From: Lactarius indigo
Taxonomy: Eukaryota > Basidiomycota > Agaricomycetes > Russulales > Russulaceae
Assembly (NCBI GenBank): GCA_025766275.1
Contig: JAFKAC010000116.1
Span: 1 to 64,000 of the forward strand
Length of the DNA: 64,000 nt
Direction of reading: 5' to 3'
Numbering within the stretch: position 1 is the first letter of the stretch; every line of letters starts with the position of its first letter. Position numbers and translations under genes: made by a program. A model generated the notes under the pieces. It searched no databases and was not told where the DNA came from. It saw only the letters and a list, made by a program, of their open reading frames with translations. Below are positions 1-12,520 of the stretch, piece by piece.

Positions 1-2
1 AG

Positions 3-158
3 GAATCGCCGCCAGCCCAGATACAAGCTGCCTCAACCAGCAAAACCGCCGAAGAACGTGCCAAAGAATGGCTCACCGGAGTCGCAAACGCGCCCGACGA
101 AGTAAAAGACCTGATATTGCAGGATCTGTGGGGAAAGGAGGGTTTTCAGAGCGCCTGA
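3..158 (+). CDS. Gag C-terminus of gypsy-1 (partial)
   Basis: An open frame enters from the window edge and stops with TGA at 156-158. It encodes a polar tail containing RAKEWLTGVANAPDEVKD and ending KEGFQSA. Its position about 100 bases before the protease ORF and its similarity in layout to the Gag tail of the gypsy-2 family (which also ends shortly before pol) indicate the end of a retrotransposon capsid gene. The capsid and zinc-knuckle parts lie outside the window. The 159-255 gap has no ORF and probably contains the pol leader. Confidence 0.6.
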   Translation, partial: ESPPAQIQAASTSKTAEERAKEWLTGVANAPDEVKDLILQDLWGKEGFQSA

Positions 159-255
159 ACCGTCGGCCTGGGTGAGGGCTCTAAATTGTAATTCTGTAAT
201 CATGACGCGCTTTCGTTCTCTTTGAATTCCAGTCTCGATTCGTACGAATTACCGA

Positions 256-3200
256 ATGGCCGACATAAAAGCATTGGTGGACTCGGGAGCCACCGACAAC
301 TTCATACACCCGAACTTCATCAAAAAGATGGGTATAGGGGTCCAGCAACTGACCCGACCGCGAAAAGTCTGGAATATAGACAGTACGGAGAATAAAGCTG
401 GGTCCATTACTCACTTCACCGATCTGGATGTATACGCCAATGGGTACCACAGAACCATGAGATTCCTTATCACAAATCTAGGAAACGAAGAGGTTGTCCT
501 GGGATATCCTTGGTTGGCAACTTACGAACCAACCATTAATTGGAGAGACGCGGTCATACACGAGGAGGTCATGCCGGTCGTGATCAGCACACAGGACAGT
601 CTGGACCGTCACACCGTCATCGCGACCACCCTAACTAACGATGAAAAAGAGGCGATAGCCCTTGAACTAGACGAGGAGGACACGTACTTGCGAGCAACTA
701 CGTCCACAGAATTGGCCATCCAGGCCAAAGGAGAAGAAAAGCCCGTAGAACTGCCGGCAGTCTACCACGCCTTCCAACAACTCTTCAGCGAAGAAGCGTC
801 ACAACGATTCCCCCCCCAAGGCCGTGGGACCACGCAATAGACTTCAAGCCGGGGACCCCTTCAGCAATAGATTGCAAAATATACCCATTAACGCAAGAAG
901 AAGAAGGGAAGCTCAAGGAATTTCTGGACGAGAAACTACAGCAGGGATATCTGCGACCCTCCATATCCCGTACGCATCATCGTTCTTCTTTGTCAAAAAG
1001 AAGGATGGAAAACTACGCCCCGTACAGGACTACCGCACCATCAATTCATACACAATACGGAACCAATATCCACTTCCCCTAATTCAAGACCTCATTTACG
1101 ACCTCAGCAACGCCCACATCTATACGAAGCTCGACATCCGTTGGGGATATATAATATCAGGATACGAGACGGTGATCAGGAGAAGGCGGCCTTCAAGACC
1201 AAGTTTGGCCTTTTTGAGCCAACGGTGATGTTCTTCGGTCTTACCAACTCGCCGGCAACCTTCCAAACGATGATGAACCACATCTATCGTGATACCATCG
1301 CGAAGCACGAACTCCGTGGAACCGTTATCCGTGTCTACATGGACGACATTGGTATCGCTACACGGGAAAGCGCTACGACCGCTGACCACATAGCCGCGGT
1401 AACAGACGTTCTTCGCGTCGCTCAGGAGCACGATCTCTACTTCAAGCTTGAAAAGTGCCTTTTCCATCAACCTCGGATGGATTACCTGGGGTAATCCTTG
1501 AAAAGGGGGAACACGTATGGACCCGGTAAAAGTTCGCGGCATCAAAGACTGGCCGACACCAACCAAGGTCAGGGACGTGCGGTCATTTTTGGGTTTCTGT
1601 AACTTTTACCGCCTTTTCATCCGAGGTTTCGCAACCCATGCACGACCACTCAACCGGTTAACGAGGAAAGATGCCGAGTGGAACTGGGGAGACGATGAAG
1701 AGCGAGCCTTCAAAACCCTCAAACGACTCGTAACGGAAGAACCGGTACTAGCACACCCCAACTTACAAGACCAGTTCGAGTTAGAAGTCGATGCGTCAGG
1801 ATTCGCGGTAGGTGCAGTACTCCTACAAAAGAAAAATGACGGTCGCAAGCATCCTATAGGATACTATTCGGCAACGCTGAATGAAGCGGAGCGAAACTAC
1901 GACATTTACGACCTAGAACTTCTCGCCATCGTCAAAGCCCTTCGTCACTGGAGACCTCTGCTCGCAGGGTCTCCACACAAGATCAAAATATTCTCAGATC
2001 ACCTAAATCTCCAGTACTGGAAAACCCCGCAGAAGATCAGTCGAAGGGTCACTCGAGAAGTGCTAGAATTGATGGAATACGACTTCGAGATCCATCACAT
2101 CAAAGGAAAGAACAATGGCAGAGCGGATGCGCTATCACGACGGCCAGACTACAACCAGGGAGAGGGAGACAACCAAGGTGTGATCGTCTTACCTCCGGAG
2201 GTATTCATACGAGCCACTAATGCTGCACGCACGTTGGAAACACATCCGATGATGCAACCGCCGAGGCGACGACAAGACCCCGCCATAATCAAGACCTGGG
2301 TCGATGCTCATCGCCTCAAAAAGATAGAAGGGGAGTGGTACAAGGACGGACGACTGGTGGTCACAGGACCCATGACAGCATACCGGGCCATTATACAAGA
2401 CCATCACGACCCACCGGTACACGGACATCCTGGAATAAGCAGGACACAACGGATCGTAGAGCGACACCATTGGTGGCCGAGTATTCGCCGGGACGTGTAT
2501 GAGTACGTTACAGGATGTGCTGACTGTCAGCGAATCAAAGTCAATACAAGACCAACTCGCGCACCATTACACCCAATCACCGCTGCCAAGGACGCCCCTC
2601 CCTTCCATACTATTGCCCTTGACTTCATCACCAAACTACCGACCTCACAGTCGTACGACAGTATCTTGACCGTTACTGATCACGATTGCAGCAAAGCATC
2701 CATATTCATTCCCTGCAATGAGGAGATCACAGCAGAGGAAACCGCCATTCTGTACGTCAACCATGTGTTCAAACGATTCGGATTACCGCGTAAAATTATT
2801 AGTGACCGAGACCCCCGGTTCACCTCTAAATTCACACGAGAGATATGCCGTATACTGGGCATCCAACAGAACATCTCTACGGCTTACCATCCACGCACGG
2901 ACGGACAATCAGAACGGACCAATCAGTGGCTTGAACAATATCTACGATTCTGGGCCAACGAGCGTCAAGATAATTGGGCAGCGTATCTCCCGATAGCAGA
3001 ATTCGCTCACAACAATTGGCCCCACGAACACACGAAACAATCGCCATTCATGCTTTTGATGGGGTACAACCCGACCGCCGATTGGACGGATAAGCCATCT
3101 CCAATCCCGAATGTAATCACCAGACTGACACAATTAAAGGAGGCACGCCGGCTTGCCCAAGACCTTATCAAAAAGGCACAGGATAGCTGGGTTCGGCATA

Positions 3201-3715
3201 AAGATACTCCACGCTATCAAGTTGGCGATCAGGTGTGGCTGGAGGGAAGGCATCTACGGACCAATCAACCCACAGCGAAATTGGCGGCGCGACGCCACGG
3301 ACCATTTAAAGTGGTACAGGTGATGTCCCCATACAATTACCGCCTCGAACTTCCCACGCAGTGGAGCATCCATCCAGTGTTTCACATCGATCTTCTCACG
3401 CCGTACAAACATACGGCCTTTCACGGCGAAAACTTTCCACGACCACCGCTGGATCTTGTGGAAGGAGAGGAGGAATACGAAGTCGAGGCCATTCTGGACT
3501 CGCGGCATTTCGGCCGCCGCAAGAAGCTCCAGTACCTCATCAAATGGAAGGGTTATTCGGACTCAGAGAACCAGTGGGTCGATGAAAATGACGTATTCGC
3601 ACCAGACGCGATCAAGGCGTATCAGGAAGGCCGGACGGGTGTACGATCTCTTAAAAGCCAGCCCACGAACGACCAAGGAGAGTATCATTCCTACCTCCGA
3701 TCCACTCAGACGTCT
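256..3715 (+). pseudogene. Ty3/gypsy chromovirus pol polyprotein (gypsy-1), frameshifted
   Basis: Domains in order: aspartic protease (DSGATDN near 280); reverse transcriptase about 950-1490, with [13 protein letters not shown], the catalytic YMDD at 1336-1347 and FGLTNSPATFQ; RNase H from about 1770 (FELEVDASG and the SDH region); integrase with an HHCC finger at about 2400-2540 and a DDE core (IALDFITKLP, SDRDPRF, STAYHPRTDGQSERTNQW) at 2600-2940; chromodomain about 3470-3640 (LQYLIKWKGY). The frame is broken at least four times: an eight-C run at 810-817, near 965, near 1140 and between 1490 and 1517, where a G is missing and the frame then shifts again. From 1517 it stays open through the chromodomain and runs into the downstream ORF without a stop. 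Family knowledge: chromodomain integrases of this type favour heterochromatin. As it stands the element cannot make an intact polyprotein. Confidence 0.92.
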
Positions 3716-4877
3716 ATGCCCACTTCTCCTCTCAGACATGTCACCACGGCGATCCTCCTCGACCAAGTCGCACAAGACGCCGCCAACCTCATCGAAGACG
3801 ACGAAGAAACCGTGGTTCAGCAGGTCCAGCTCACTCCGTACACACCTGCAAACATGCGAGCAGGGCATATCACCGCTCAAGAATGGGCTAGCGTCCTACA
3901 GAGGTTCCCCGACCCGACTCACCAGCCCGACGACGAGCAGCAGCATGCCGTCGCTCACATCTTCAGAGACGACAACGGCAATCGAGAACCCGTTGCCATT
4001 ATCCCCCCAGGTGACGACCTCATCGGCACGAGGGGAATTCTCCCCGCCGATCGTCCCCTCGAAGACCCAACAGGAGTTAGAAGCAGCGGAGGACTGGCGG
4101 AGAGTGGCGAAGGAGTGGGCCGACGAACAACTGCGCTTAGCGCAGAGGAGATTGAGCGAGTTACGGCAGCGCAGGCAGCGCTCTCTAACGACGATGCTCA
4201 CGCTGACGACGAAGATTACTACCCGGTCAGACACCCCCTCCTTCGAACGCACAGCCACCCTACTAATCCCCGAATCACCCCATGGCTCGTTCACACCGAC
4301 GGAACCCCCATGTCTCGAGGACGTGTGCGACTGCCCGGCGTCGCACTTCACACCCCCATCACACCCCACGCACGACGATCCCGCGCAGGTCCTTGCGCCT
4401 GAAGGGTTCAGGGCGAATCGACAGCCCCATTACATTCACTTCCCCATCACCGGACCCGACGGCGTAGAGAGGAACGCCAGTCATGTTCAGATTGTCGGAG
4501 GTGCGAACCCTTTCATACTAGGACTCATCCCCGGCTCTCCCCATCTCTACGGCAAACCTCTCTACGCCTTCCCGATGCTATCGGCTGCGGGACGCGCCTT
4601 CATCGCCCACGAGGATCTAGTTATCCTCGCCTCCGACAAGATCACGGACCGCGCCCTGAACCGCATTGGAGACGAGTCTCTGACTGCGGAGGTGACGCGT
4701 TATCGAGCAGCCGCATACGAAGAAGAACGGCTTGCGGCTCGCATTCGCCAGCTCCAGGCAATGCGACTGTCAGCAAGGGACGACAAGCAGGACTGCATCT
4801 ACCGCTTGGAGAGGGCTAACGTCTTTGAGCGGATTAGCGACGAGCAGTCTACATGGACGGCGAGGGACTTTCGGTGA
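3716..4877 (+). pseudogene. Extra ORF after pol in gypsy-1 (ORF3), frameshifted
   Basis: An ATG at 3716 opens an acidic stretch (MPTSPLRHVTTAILLDQ) in the same frame as pol. The meaningful frame shifts by one near 4050-4100 and then runs to TGA at 4875-4877. The second part contains an alpha-helical, charged stretch (EAAEDWRRVAKEWADEQ), a conserved block (HYIHFPITGPDG, GSPHLYGKPLYAFP) and a likely coiled coil (DESLTAEVTRYRAAAYEEER, ARIRQLQAMRLS). The block and the coiled coil align by eye with the ORF at 57734-59152 of the other chromovirus family (YVHFLIPDD, KNLPHYGLPLFLLP, DDHLTAEISRTRRFL). No zinc knuckles follow here, unlike in that copy. It sits where envelope genes sit in other elements but has no membrane segment. 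Function unknown. Confidence 0.65.
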
Positions 4878-4907
4878 GTCTGGGGACTCACGCTGAAAAG
4901 GGGGTGA

Positions 4908-5370
4908 TGTTACGGTTTCGCCTCGGACCCTTACTGTACCGGTTGTGGCTACGGCTGTAAGGTATATTAGTCACGGACTCGGGGTTTACGGTAGGAGTTA
5001 GGCGTTGAGGGATGACTCGATCCTAGTACAGGTAGTAGTAGTATTAGGATTGCGGTACTTACGCGATACGTTGGACGCTACGATACGGTGACTCATAGCA
5101 GCGCTTGAAAGCCTGCTCTTCTTGTATTTAAGGTAGCTGCGGAAGACCAAGATACGCCATCTTGGTCTTCTTCAATCGTCACTTCGAGCCTCTTTCATTC
5201 TCATCTCTAAAGACGCGCCTTCCATCAAGGGAAGAGCCTTATCCGAATCCTAGTGTCTGCGTACATCTAGAACCCGCCTTCGAGCCATACGCCTTTGCGC
5301 GTGATCAGCTAAGTCATAAGAGTCGCCTTAAATCAAGCTCAAGTCGAGCTAACGTCGTGACGGCGTTACA
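4908..5370 (+). mobile_element. 3' LTR of gypsy-1
   Basis: A 463-bp segment starting TGTTACGG and ending GCGTTACA. It follows a purine tract (CTGAAAAGGGGGTGA at about 4893-4907) that fits a polypurine tract. Inside, TATTTAAG lies upstream of a strong hairpin, GAAGACCAAGAT-acgcc-ATCTTGGTCTTC, near 5142-5170. The same family occurs in reverse at 33495-34001, 34315-34866 and 45718-46226, each keeping the hairpin. Exon sequence of a helicase gene begins directly after it. The 5' LTR is outside the window, so the target duplication cannot be checked. Confidence 0.9.
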
Positions 5371-8300
5371 GAAGACCCAATACGCTCGGCTGGAGAAAGG
5401 CAAGGAGGAAGTCAAACAGGAGTATGAGAGTAAGTAACAATGCACCTTCAGTGTATATTGACGATGGACCGCTTTCTAGAGCTCAGTCGTTTCGATAACG
5501 ACTACAGACCAAAGGCGGCCGATTTTCAGCCGTGGTTCAGGAAAGTAGACCGCCTGATGGTGCTCGCAACTGCCTTTGGGGACAAGCCAAGTGGGGACGT
5601 GTTGAAGGAACAGCTGGGGAATATCGGAGAAATGTATAAAGTGCTCACTGGGCAGGTCGCCCCTGAGACGGTCAAAGGTGAGCCTGGTTAACTTGGCGGT
5701 AACACGCGCACTCGATTACAGGGGCGTGAGACTGACGCCAGCCACCTTCCCTACCACAGGACTGAACAAAAATCTTCGGATGCGGTGATGAGGTTGGCGT
5801 CGGGTAGAGAGGTCGACATAATGTGCCAGCAACTGTCAGAACGCCTGGAGCTGGAGAAGGCCCACATGGAAGACGAGGTGGTGTTCGACTTTGCGCCTGA
5901 GCCCGCGATGGACTGGTCTGAGGGGGTGGAACACCTGCAGAAGAAGACACCTGAGGAATGTACCAACTGCTCGGGTTGGAGAGACACGCGATCCCATTCT
6001 TCAGGGATGAAATTTCTGAAGAGCTTGACACACCTGGGGAATCTGGTGCCAGTAGAATGGAACCATTTTCCTTGCGATGGCACCAACTCGTCAGGGTTAC
6101 AAGGATGGTCGAACGCGCGCAGGCGTTGCAACCTGTCTTGTTGATGGACGACGTGGGGCTCGGAAAGACTGTCCAGGTCCTAGCCTTCTTTGCAATGCTG
6201 GCGTACTACCGTATGGTGCACAGGGAGAGCGGGAGATACCCAGGGATGTGGGGTAAGCAATATTTATCGTGCAATAAGTTCAGAGACACCCAAGATGACA
6301 CATATGAAAGGGACGACGAATGGATGGTCAGACTGGGCTGGTAAACATGCCATGCTACCCGATCACCCGTTCTTGATTGTCGTGCCACCACCTCTTTTGG
6401 ACCAGGTGACATCCGAGTGTGTGTGCTTTCTGCAAGCTGGCTCGCTGGATGTGGTCAAGGTCACTGGAGGGTTGTTGCAGCGCAAGGGATTATGGACAGA
6501 GGTGGCTGAACGGTCAAAGGTGGCCGCAGGCATGAGGCTGTATGTCACGTCCACATCAGTGAGCACGCGTTTAGCATGAGCCATGTCTATAATTACAGAG
6601 GGATTGGCTGACAGTCGGACGCTGCAGGCACTGATGTCGGATTCTAGCTTTGTCCATGTACTGCATGGCCGAGGTAAGCCGACGATGGCAGCACGTGCGG
6701 GTGCGCATGAAGGGCAGTCCATCTTTGGGCGACAGTATCTCGCGGTCGCGATCGACGAAGCACATGGCTTCAGAAATGCGAACAAGCTGTATGGTGTGGT
6801 GCGTGCACTACGGAGAAAACTGATATATTCATTGGGATGACGGCGACACCGGTGACTATGCGAGCTGATGTGCGTATACCAGAGGTTGAGTGTGCGCGCA
6901 TTTGAGAGCTAACGATGACCTCGACCGCAGGATTTGTGGCACATCGGGAAGGCTCTTGGGCTGCCCCAATTTGATGATGCTTATGACCATGAGTTTGATG
7001 AGATGAAGAAAGAGCTAGGTCGTGCCAAACGAGCAGACAACAAGCAGAAGAAGGCAGCCAATCAGGACGAGCTGGAGGGGCAACTGCGTGCACTCATGGA
7101 GGGTGAGAAGGATGCACCGCCGACAGAAGTACACACCAGGTTGGAGACTGCGTCGTGGATCACGAAGATTCGGGAGAAGTACAAGGGGGCTGTAATACGG
7201 CGGACGGTGAACTCACTGGACTTCATGGACAACACAATCTCTGGACTTGAACCGTATGAGGAGCATAAATGTGTGGTCGAGTTATATGACCACGAGTACG
7301 ACGCATTGGAGACACTTTCTGAGCAAGCAATTGACGACAAGTCATTCGTGAAGCGGTTTGCAGGGGAGGTGAGTGTCAATGTGCCTTCATTCGAGAGGAA
7401 GGGAACTGACCCATGACACAGAAATTCTACCTGAAGATTCGGCAAAGTCTGCTCCACCCTTCCTGTGCGAAGATTGGACCAGCGGTGAAAGCCGACGACC
7501 CAGACTTATACAGAAGGGTACCATCGGCAAAGCTCGACTCACTTGTTGAGATCCTAAAGCACCACTTGGCAGAGGACGTGCACCGATGATATTCCCAACG
7601 CGACATATCCCGTGGTCTCACTCAGTGACCAGCTCATCTCAGAAGCAGCAGCGGCAACAGCAGGCATCTACATTGCCTGACAAGGTTATCATATACGCAT
7701 ACTTTACGACCGCATTCAACTTGATAAACATGGTACGTCCCCAAACATAGCACCAAGGAGTCTTAGACGTGTGGCCGAATATCTAATTGCTGATCATTAT
7801 ATGCCACTGGCAGGTACTCGAAGCGAACAAGATCAAGATGCTTTGGATCGATGGGTCTATGCCACTGCGGCAGAGGACAGAGAAGCTCAAGCAATTCAAG
7901 GAGAGCAGACGCGATGGAAAGCGCGTTCTGCTCATATCAAATGTGGGCTCAGTGGGGCTCAACATCGCATTCGCAAATATTCTCATTATCGTCGTATGTA
8001 CAAATGATCATGTGACCAAAATAACTGATATGTGATGCAACAATCATAGGACGTGCTATGGTCTGCGCTGGATGACCAGCAGCTAATTGGGCGTATTTGG
8101 AGGCACCCCCAGCCAAAGACTGTGAAGGTCTATCGGCTGATTGGGGCGAAGTCTCCTGACATTTTCCTGAACAACATATCATTCAGCAAGGGCTTCATAC
8201 TGGAGTCATTTGCCAACATCGGAGACAAGCTCAGTGAGTGTGGAATGAGGTGGAAAGATGGAGAACTTGAATGCTGACAGAGAGTGACTAACAGGGAAAG

Positions 8301-9553
8301 CGCTGGAGCTCGGTGATGAGGAGGACATCACAGATGACATGGTGGTCGAGCTTCCAGACGAGGAGCCAAGCGTGTCCAACAAGAAACGCAAGGTGGAAGC
8401 GTTACCGAAGGGGAGGGAGCAGAAGACCAAGACCGCCGCAGCACCACATGCCAGTAGACGGGGGAAGCCAAAGCAGGCAGAGCCAAGAACAGAGGTCGAG
8501 CCTGCTGCTGGCTCAGTGATTTCGACCTCGAACGCACCAGCGAAGAGTTCGAAGGGCAAACATACACAGGAGGTAGTACCTGAGTAAACTCTGCATACTG
8601 AGGGCTGAGGTTTCCCCTTTGCTGCAGAAGTCCACCTCCGACCAGAGAGAGAAGGGCATTCCCAAGACCATTGCAGAGCTGGAGGAACTGATCCCACCAT
8701 TCAATCTGCCAACAGGTGTCATCGACCAGGTGGACCCAGATTACGACGAGCAGATAGAAGAGCTCAAGTCCTCTGCCAACCCAGACATGTTCAAATATGT
8801 AAAGGCCTGCTTACTCATTCTTGGTGACCACCGTGGTGCGCTGAGAGACGCGAACCATGCTGAGGGTCTGTGGCTTCTGGAAGCAAGGGAACAAGCGTTG
8901 CGAGCCTTGTCGGAACAATATGTGAAAGCAGCAATAGGGAAAGATATCCCGCAGTGCAGGTGGATGCAGATATGGACATGGTCATCGGAGGTGAGTACCA
9001 GTGAGTGATGGGACTGTTGTGCACAAGAAAAACTGAATACATAAAGCAGATGGTGATCTCTTTTCCGACTCTCCGCTCACTGAATTGGCGAGCCTTCCTG
9101 GCACTAGCACCGATGAGTTGGGAGCAACCTCTCTTTCAGCCGGCTCTAAGCGCAGCCACAGCCTGAGCCAGCAAGTTCGTCAGGAAGCGAGCGGTCGTCG
9201 AACCGACAGCGAGTGGGCGCGGGCAAGTCCAAGTCCAAGTCACTGACTGGGAGCAAGGAAGGTGTGACGCAGAAGGGAATGTACAGGCAAGGTAACAGCT
9301 CTGGACTATCGATGCCTGCCACAGATGAGCAGTTCCTGAGTGTTGAGACGGGCCCATCTTTGCGTCCGTTAAAGCACAAGGCGAGCGCGAAACGATTTTC
9401 CCCGGACTCGTCCACATCATTTAAGGACTTTGGCAAAAAGTGGAAGGGCAGCCAAGGCAAACGGTGAGCTTCCAGAACAGTTCGATGGTCCAGGTGTCTT
9501 GTCCCCGCACCATTTTGAGCGCTGGGCGCTGGGCCTCCGTGCCTGAGCTTTCT
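5371..9553 (+). pseudogene. SNF2-family helicase gene, 5' end removed by gypsy-1, decayed
   Basis: A multi-exon gene with superfamily 2 helicase motifs in order: Walker A (LLMDDVGLGKTVQ, about 6135-6180), PPLLDQV block (about 6380), DEAH box (AIDEAHGF, about 6751), MTATPV (6837-6854), and the C-terminal lobe with YAYFTTAFNLI, ISNVGSVGLNIAFA (about 7930) and the arginine-finger motif DDQQLIGRIWRHPQ (about 8070-8100). Clear introns include 5430-5479 (GTAAGT to CTAG, phase kept) and one ending at 6930. The first exon is already open at the LTR edge (5372), so the true start lay upstream of the retrotransposon. Decay: a frameshift near 5955 (HLQKKTPEE to MYQLLGLERHAI), an in-frame TGA at 6577-6579, and a frameshift between VVRALR and TDIFIGMTATP near 6815. 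The C-terminal tail is lysine-rich and low complexity to about 9550. SNF2 proteins remodel chromatin or translocate on DNA; the subfamily is not clear to me. Confidence 0.75.
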
Positions 9554-9949
9554 TTTAGTCATGTAATTACAAACGTATTTCGACCGGATTATCGTACCGT
9601 ACTACCATGTGGAGTCATTGTGAACAATAGATCAAACTCAATGCATGATGAACAGCAAGAAAAAAATAAGGACAGCAAAGATGTTGTGACATCAAGGCCT
9701 TGATCGAGGCGTCGAGTAATAAGCCAATATGCACTACGTTACCATAAATCTGCCAGGCCTGACATATCTGGGTACTTAATTATGTATATTCCTTGCGAGT
9801 CACTTCCGTGCTCTCCGTTCTAGATTCGGTGCGGGCTGCAGGAGGGAAGGGGACTGGTGCATGGCAGAGGGAGGTGTACTAGCTATGAGGATATATAGTT
9901 TTTATATATTGTACTGATAGGTTATGAGGGGTTTGACTATACTTAAAGC
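9554..9949. other. No gene seen
   Basis: AT-richer sequence downstream of the helicase pseudogene. No ORF, RNA gene or repeat could be supported. Confidence 0.5.
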
Positions 9950-10400
9950 AAAGGCGTCCAGGACGCCACACACATACAGACATAGGCTCTTTCCAGTCTG
10001 TGTGGTCCACTTGGACAAGACACGACACACATAACTTATATGTAACACATTGAAGGGAAGGGGTTTTGAGAGTCAGGACGTGATGTGTGCGCAGGCGTCC
10101 AGGACGCCACACAGAGAGATGACACACATAACTTATATGTAACACATTGAAGGGAAGGGATTTTGAGAGTCAGGACGTGATGTGTGCACTGGCGTCCAGG
10201 ACGCCACACAGAGAGATGACACACATAACATACTGGAAGGAAGGATATTTGAGAGTCAGGATGTGATATGTGCACTGGCGTCCAGGACGCCACACAGAGA
10301 GATGACACACATAACATACTGGAAGAAAGGAAATTGAGAGTCAGGATGTGATGTGTGCACAGGCGTCCAGGACGCCACGCACAGACTCTTTCTGGTCTGT
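9950..10400. repeat. Minisatellite with inverted core GGCGTCC-a-GGACGCC
   Basis: Five copies of a near-palindromic core begin at about 9953, 10093, 10191, 10277 and 10362. The units between them shrink from about 140 to 98 to 86 to 85 bp and share ACACATAAC, GGAAGG and TTGAGAGTCAGGA. The two inner and last units are nearly identical, indicating recent expansion. Short ORFs read from it in both directions are repeat translation, not genes. Confidence 0.9.
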
Positions 10401-11883
10401 GCATCCCAGTCGGGCTGGACATGAGAAGCACTCGTCAATCCCATATACACCTATGCAGAGTGTGTACCCCAGCCTAGGTGACGTGCCTGATGGCCTACTG
10501 TTCAGATACAACCAGGAATGGGCAACGAGAGGCTAGTCACAGCAGTTTGATAATTTAATACATTCTGATTCTGATTCCTGTTCAATTGGGAACTAGATGT
10601 CGACTTCGTCAACTGTGACCTAGCCTATCCCGATTTTTGGCTTTCTGTGGGACCGTGTGTGGGTGGACTTTCGGGCACAATGTAGGGTTGACTTCACTAA
10701 AGATGGGACAACTTACTGTAATTCATCCTAACTCACGATCAAACTCACGATCACAATATGGCTGGTGTAGGAGCGCGAGAATGCGCGACTAAGTACACAG
10801 TAAGTAAAAGTACCATAAGACGGAATAGAGTAAACTACTAGCCTCAGCCGTTTGGGAGAAAAGGCTGAGGTTGTACTACGTGAGCTGCGAAGTATTTGTG
10901 TAAGGGAAAATTATGTTTATAGAGTATATTTTGAGTCCGCAGTCGAGCAGCTGAGCCTGACCTAACGCACTCATGTGTTTCTAGTTCGGCCGGCCCGAGA
11001 CTGTCCGATGCTGGTGCGTCGTGTGTGGCTGAACACTCCAACACCGTGACACCTTGAGCAGGCAGTGCAAAATTCGTGCATAAAGTGATACAAAAATAAG
11101 GTCCGAAAGGGTGGGAGAGAAGATAGGATGATTGGCTTGCGTTACAGAAGTGTGTTGTGGGAGGAAAGGAATGCGGGATCAAGTGCGGGATCCTTTAAGT
11201 TGTGGTTTGGATGGCCAAAGTGTGTCTGAAGAGACCCGTTTGTTGTGGGGATCTTGCAGTGAAAAAACCTGGGATAAACAGTGCCCACAAAGAGATTGAG
11301 ATGATGCACCACCGTGACCAAGACTGTGACCCTCGTATCCTGTACGAGCAGCAAAAAGTACGGCCTGCAGACGTGAATCCCAACACCCCAGTTATACAGA
11401 TACATAGACCAACATACGCCTGCAGATATCATAAACTGCCTCCACAACAAAAACAAAAAAAATAATTAAATTGGTGTTAGTCCTTTTAAGCTGACAACGC
11501 GCTCGTGCTCACAGCCGGCTCGCAACTGCACCCACCCACCATTTGCGCGACGCCACTACTGAATTCACCACCACCCGATGTCGACCTCAGGTCGACCCAC
11601 AGCCACTTGCGACTATGGCCACAACTGATGGAGGTCCGACGCAAGCCAATCCAGCACGTGCTACGACGATGATGCAGCCGTGACAGGGTTAGCAGGGAAG
11701 GTGGGAGGTGCTCCACATTTGTTGGTGGGGATCAGTTTGTACGTGACCATGTCGTATTGTAGCTGTTTGGCCACTACCTCCTCAGGAGTTGACTCATGGT
11801 CTCGAGAAGGGAGATGGGTCTGTGAGCTTTTAGTGCAAGTTCCGTACAGCGCTCATTTGTATTCGGGTGAAGTATCAGACATT
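10401..11883. other. Gene-free stretch
   Basis: No coding signal with conserved motifs or splice-consistent exons could be found on either strand. A short A-rich tract lies at about 11444-11468. The stretch may hold the 3' flank of the minus-strand gene that ends at 11884. Confidence 0.4.
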
Positions 11884-12520
11884 TTAATGATCAGTTGCTA
11901 CTGCGGAATGCCAAACAATGTGGAGCAGGTCTACGATGAACTTGTGAAGTTCACCCTTCACTATTGGTTGGGGGATTGTTGGATTCATATATGCATCCAC
12001 ACCAAAAAGTTCCTCAGCGACGAATGGGACCAAAGGGATGAGGTCATCCTTGATGAAAAGTAAGCAGAGGGGGATAAAGGTGACAATAATTTGTACTGAC
12101 CATGCGAGCCTCGGTAGGATATCCGTATGTCTGTGAAGGGTGACGACCGAAGCCGTACAGGATTCGCTCAGTGTCAATCTGAAGACTCCAGGACCGAATG
12201 TGACCATTGACCCAGGCGTCCCAGGCGTCAGGGGCATGTTGAAACTTCGTGAGGGACTTTTGGGCCCGGAGAATGAAGCGTATGCGCTCATCATAGGTGG
12301 GAAGTGAATGAATGTCATATGTGAGGTTCTTGATGACCGTGAGCTGCCAGGAGGCAAGATGGGTATTGGCAGGAGTAGCGTTGATGTCGAAGGGAGGGAC
12401 GAGATTCTGAGTCCTGAGCTGCCAGGCCTGGAAAGACCAGATAGAAGGGCCTACGGCAAGAATTACGTCCGAAAGACGTCGAGCTGACATTGATTGTGGG
12501 ATGGAGTGGCAAAATGGCAA
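11884..12520 (-). CDS. Two-exon gene of unknown function
   Basis: Minus strand, exon 1 12101-12520 (or from the ATG at 12490, MSARRLSDVI), exon 2 11884-12048. The 52-nt intron 12049-12100 has GTCAGT at its donor and ends CATCAAG; both sides are phase 0, joining EARM to DDLIPLVPF. The product is about 185-195 residues: a polar N-terminal part (AWQLRTQNLVPPFDINATPA, DERIRFILRAQKSLTKFQ) and a hydrophobic C-terminal part ending WHSAVATDH. No transmembrane prediction or family is claimed. The clean intron and lack of stops suggest a real gene rather than chance, but no homology is recognised. Confidence 0.45.
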
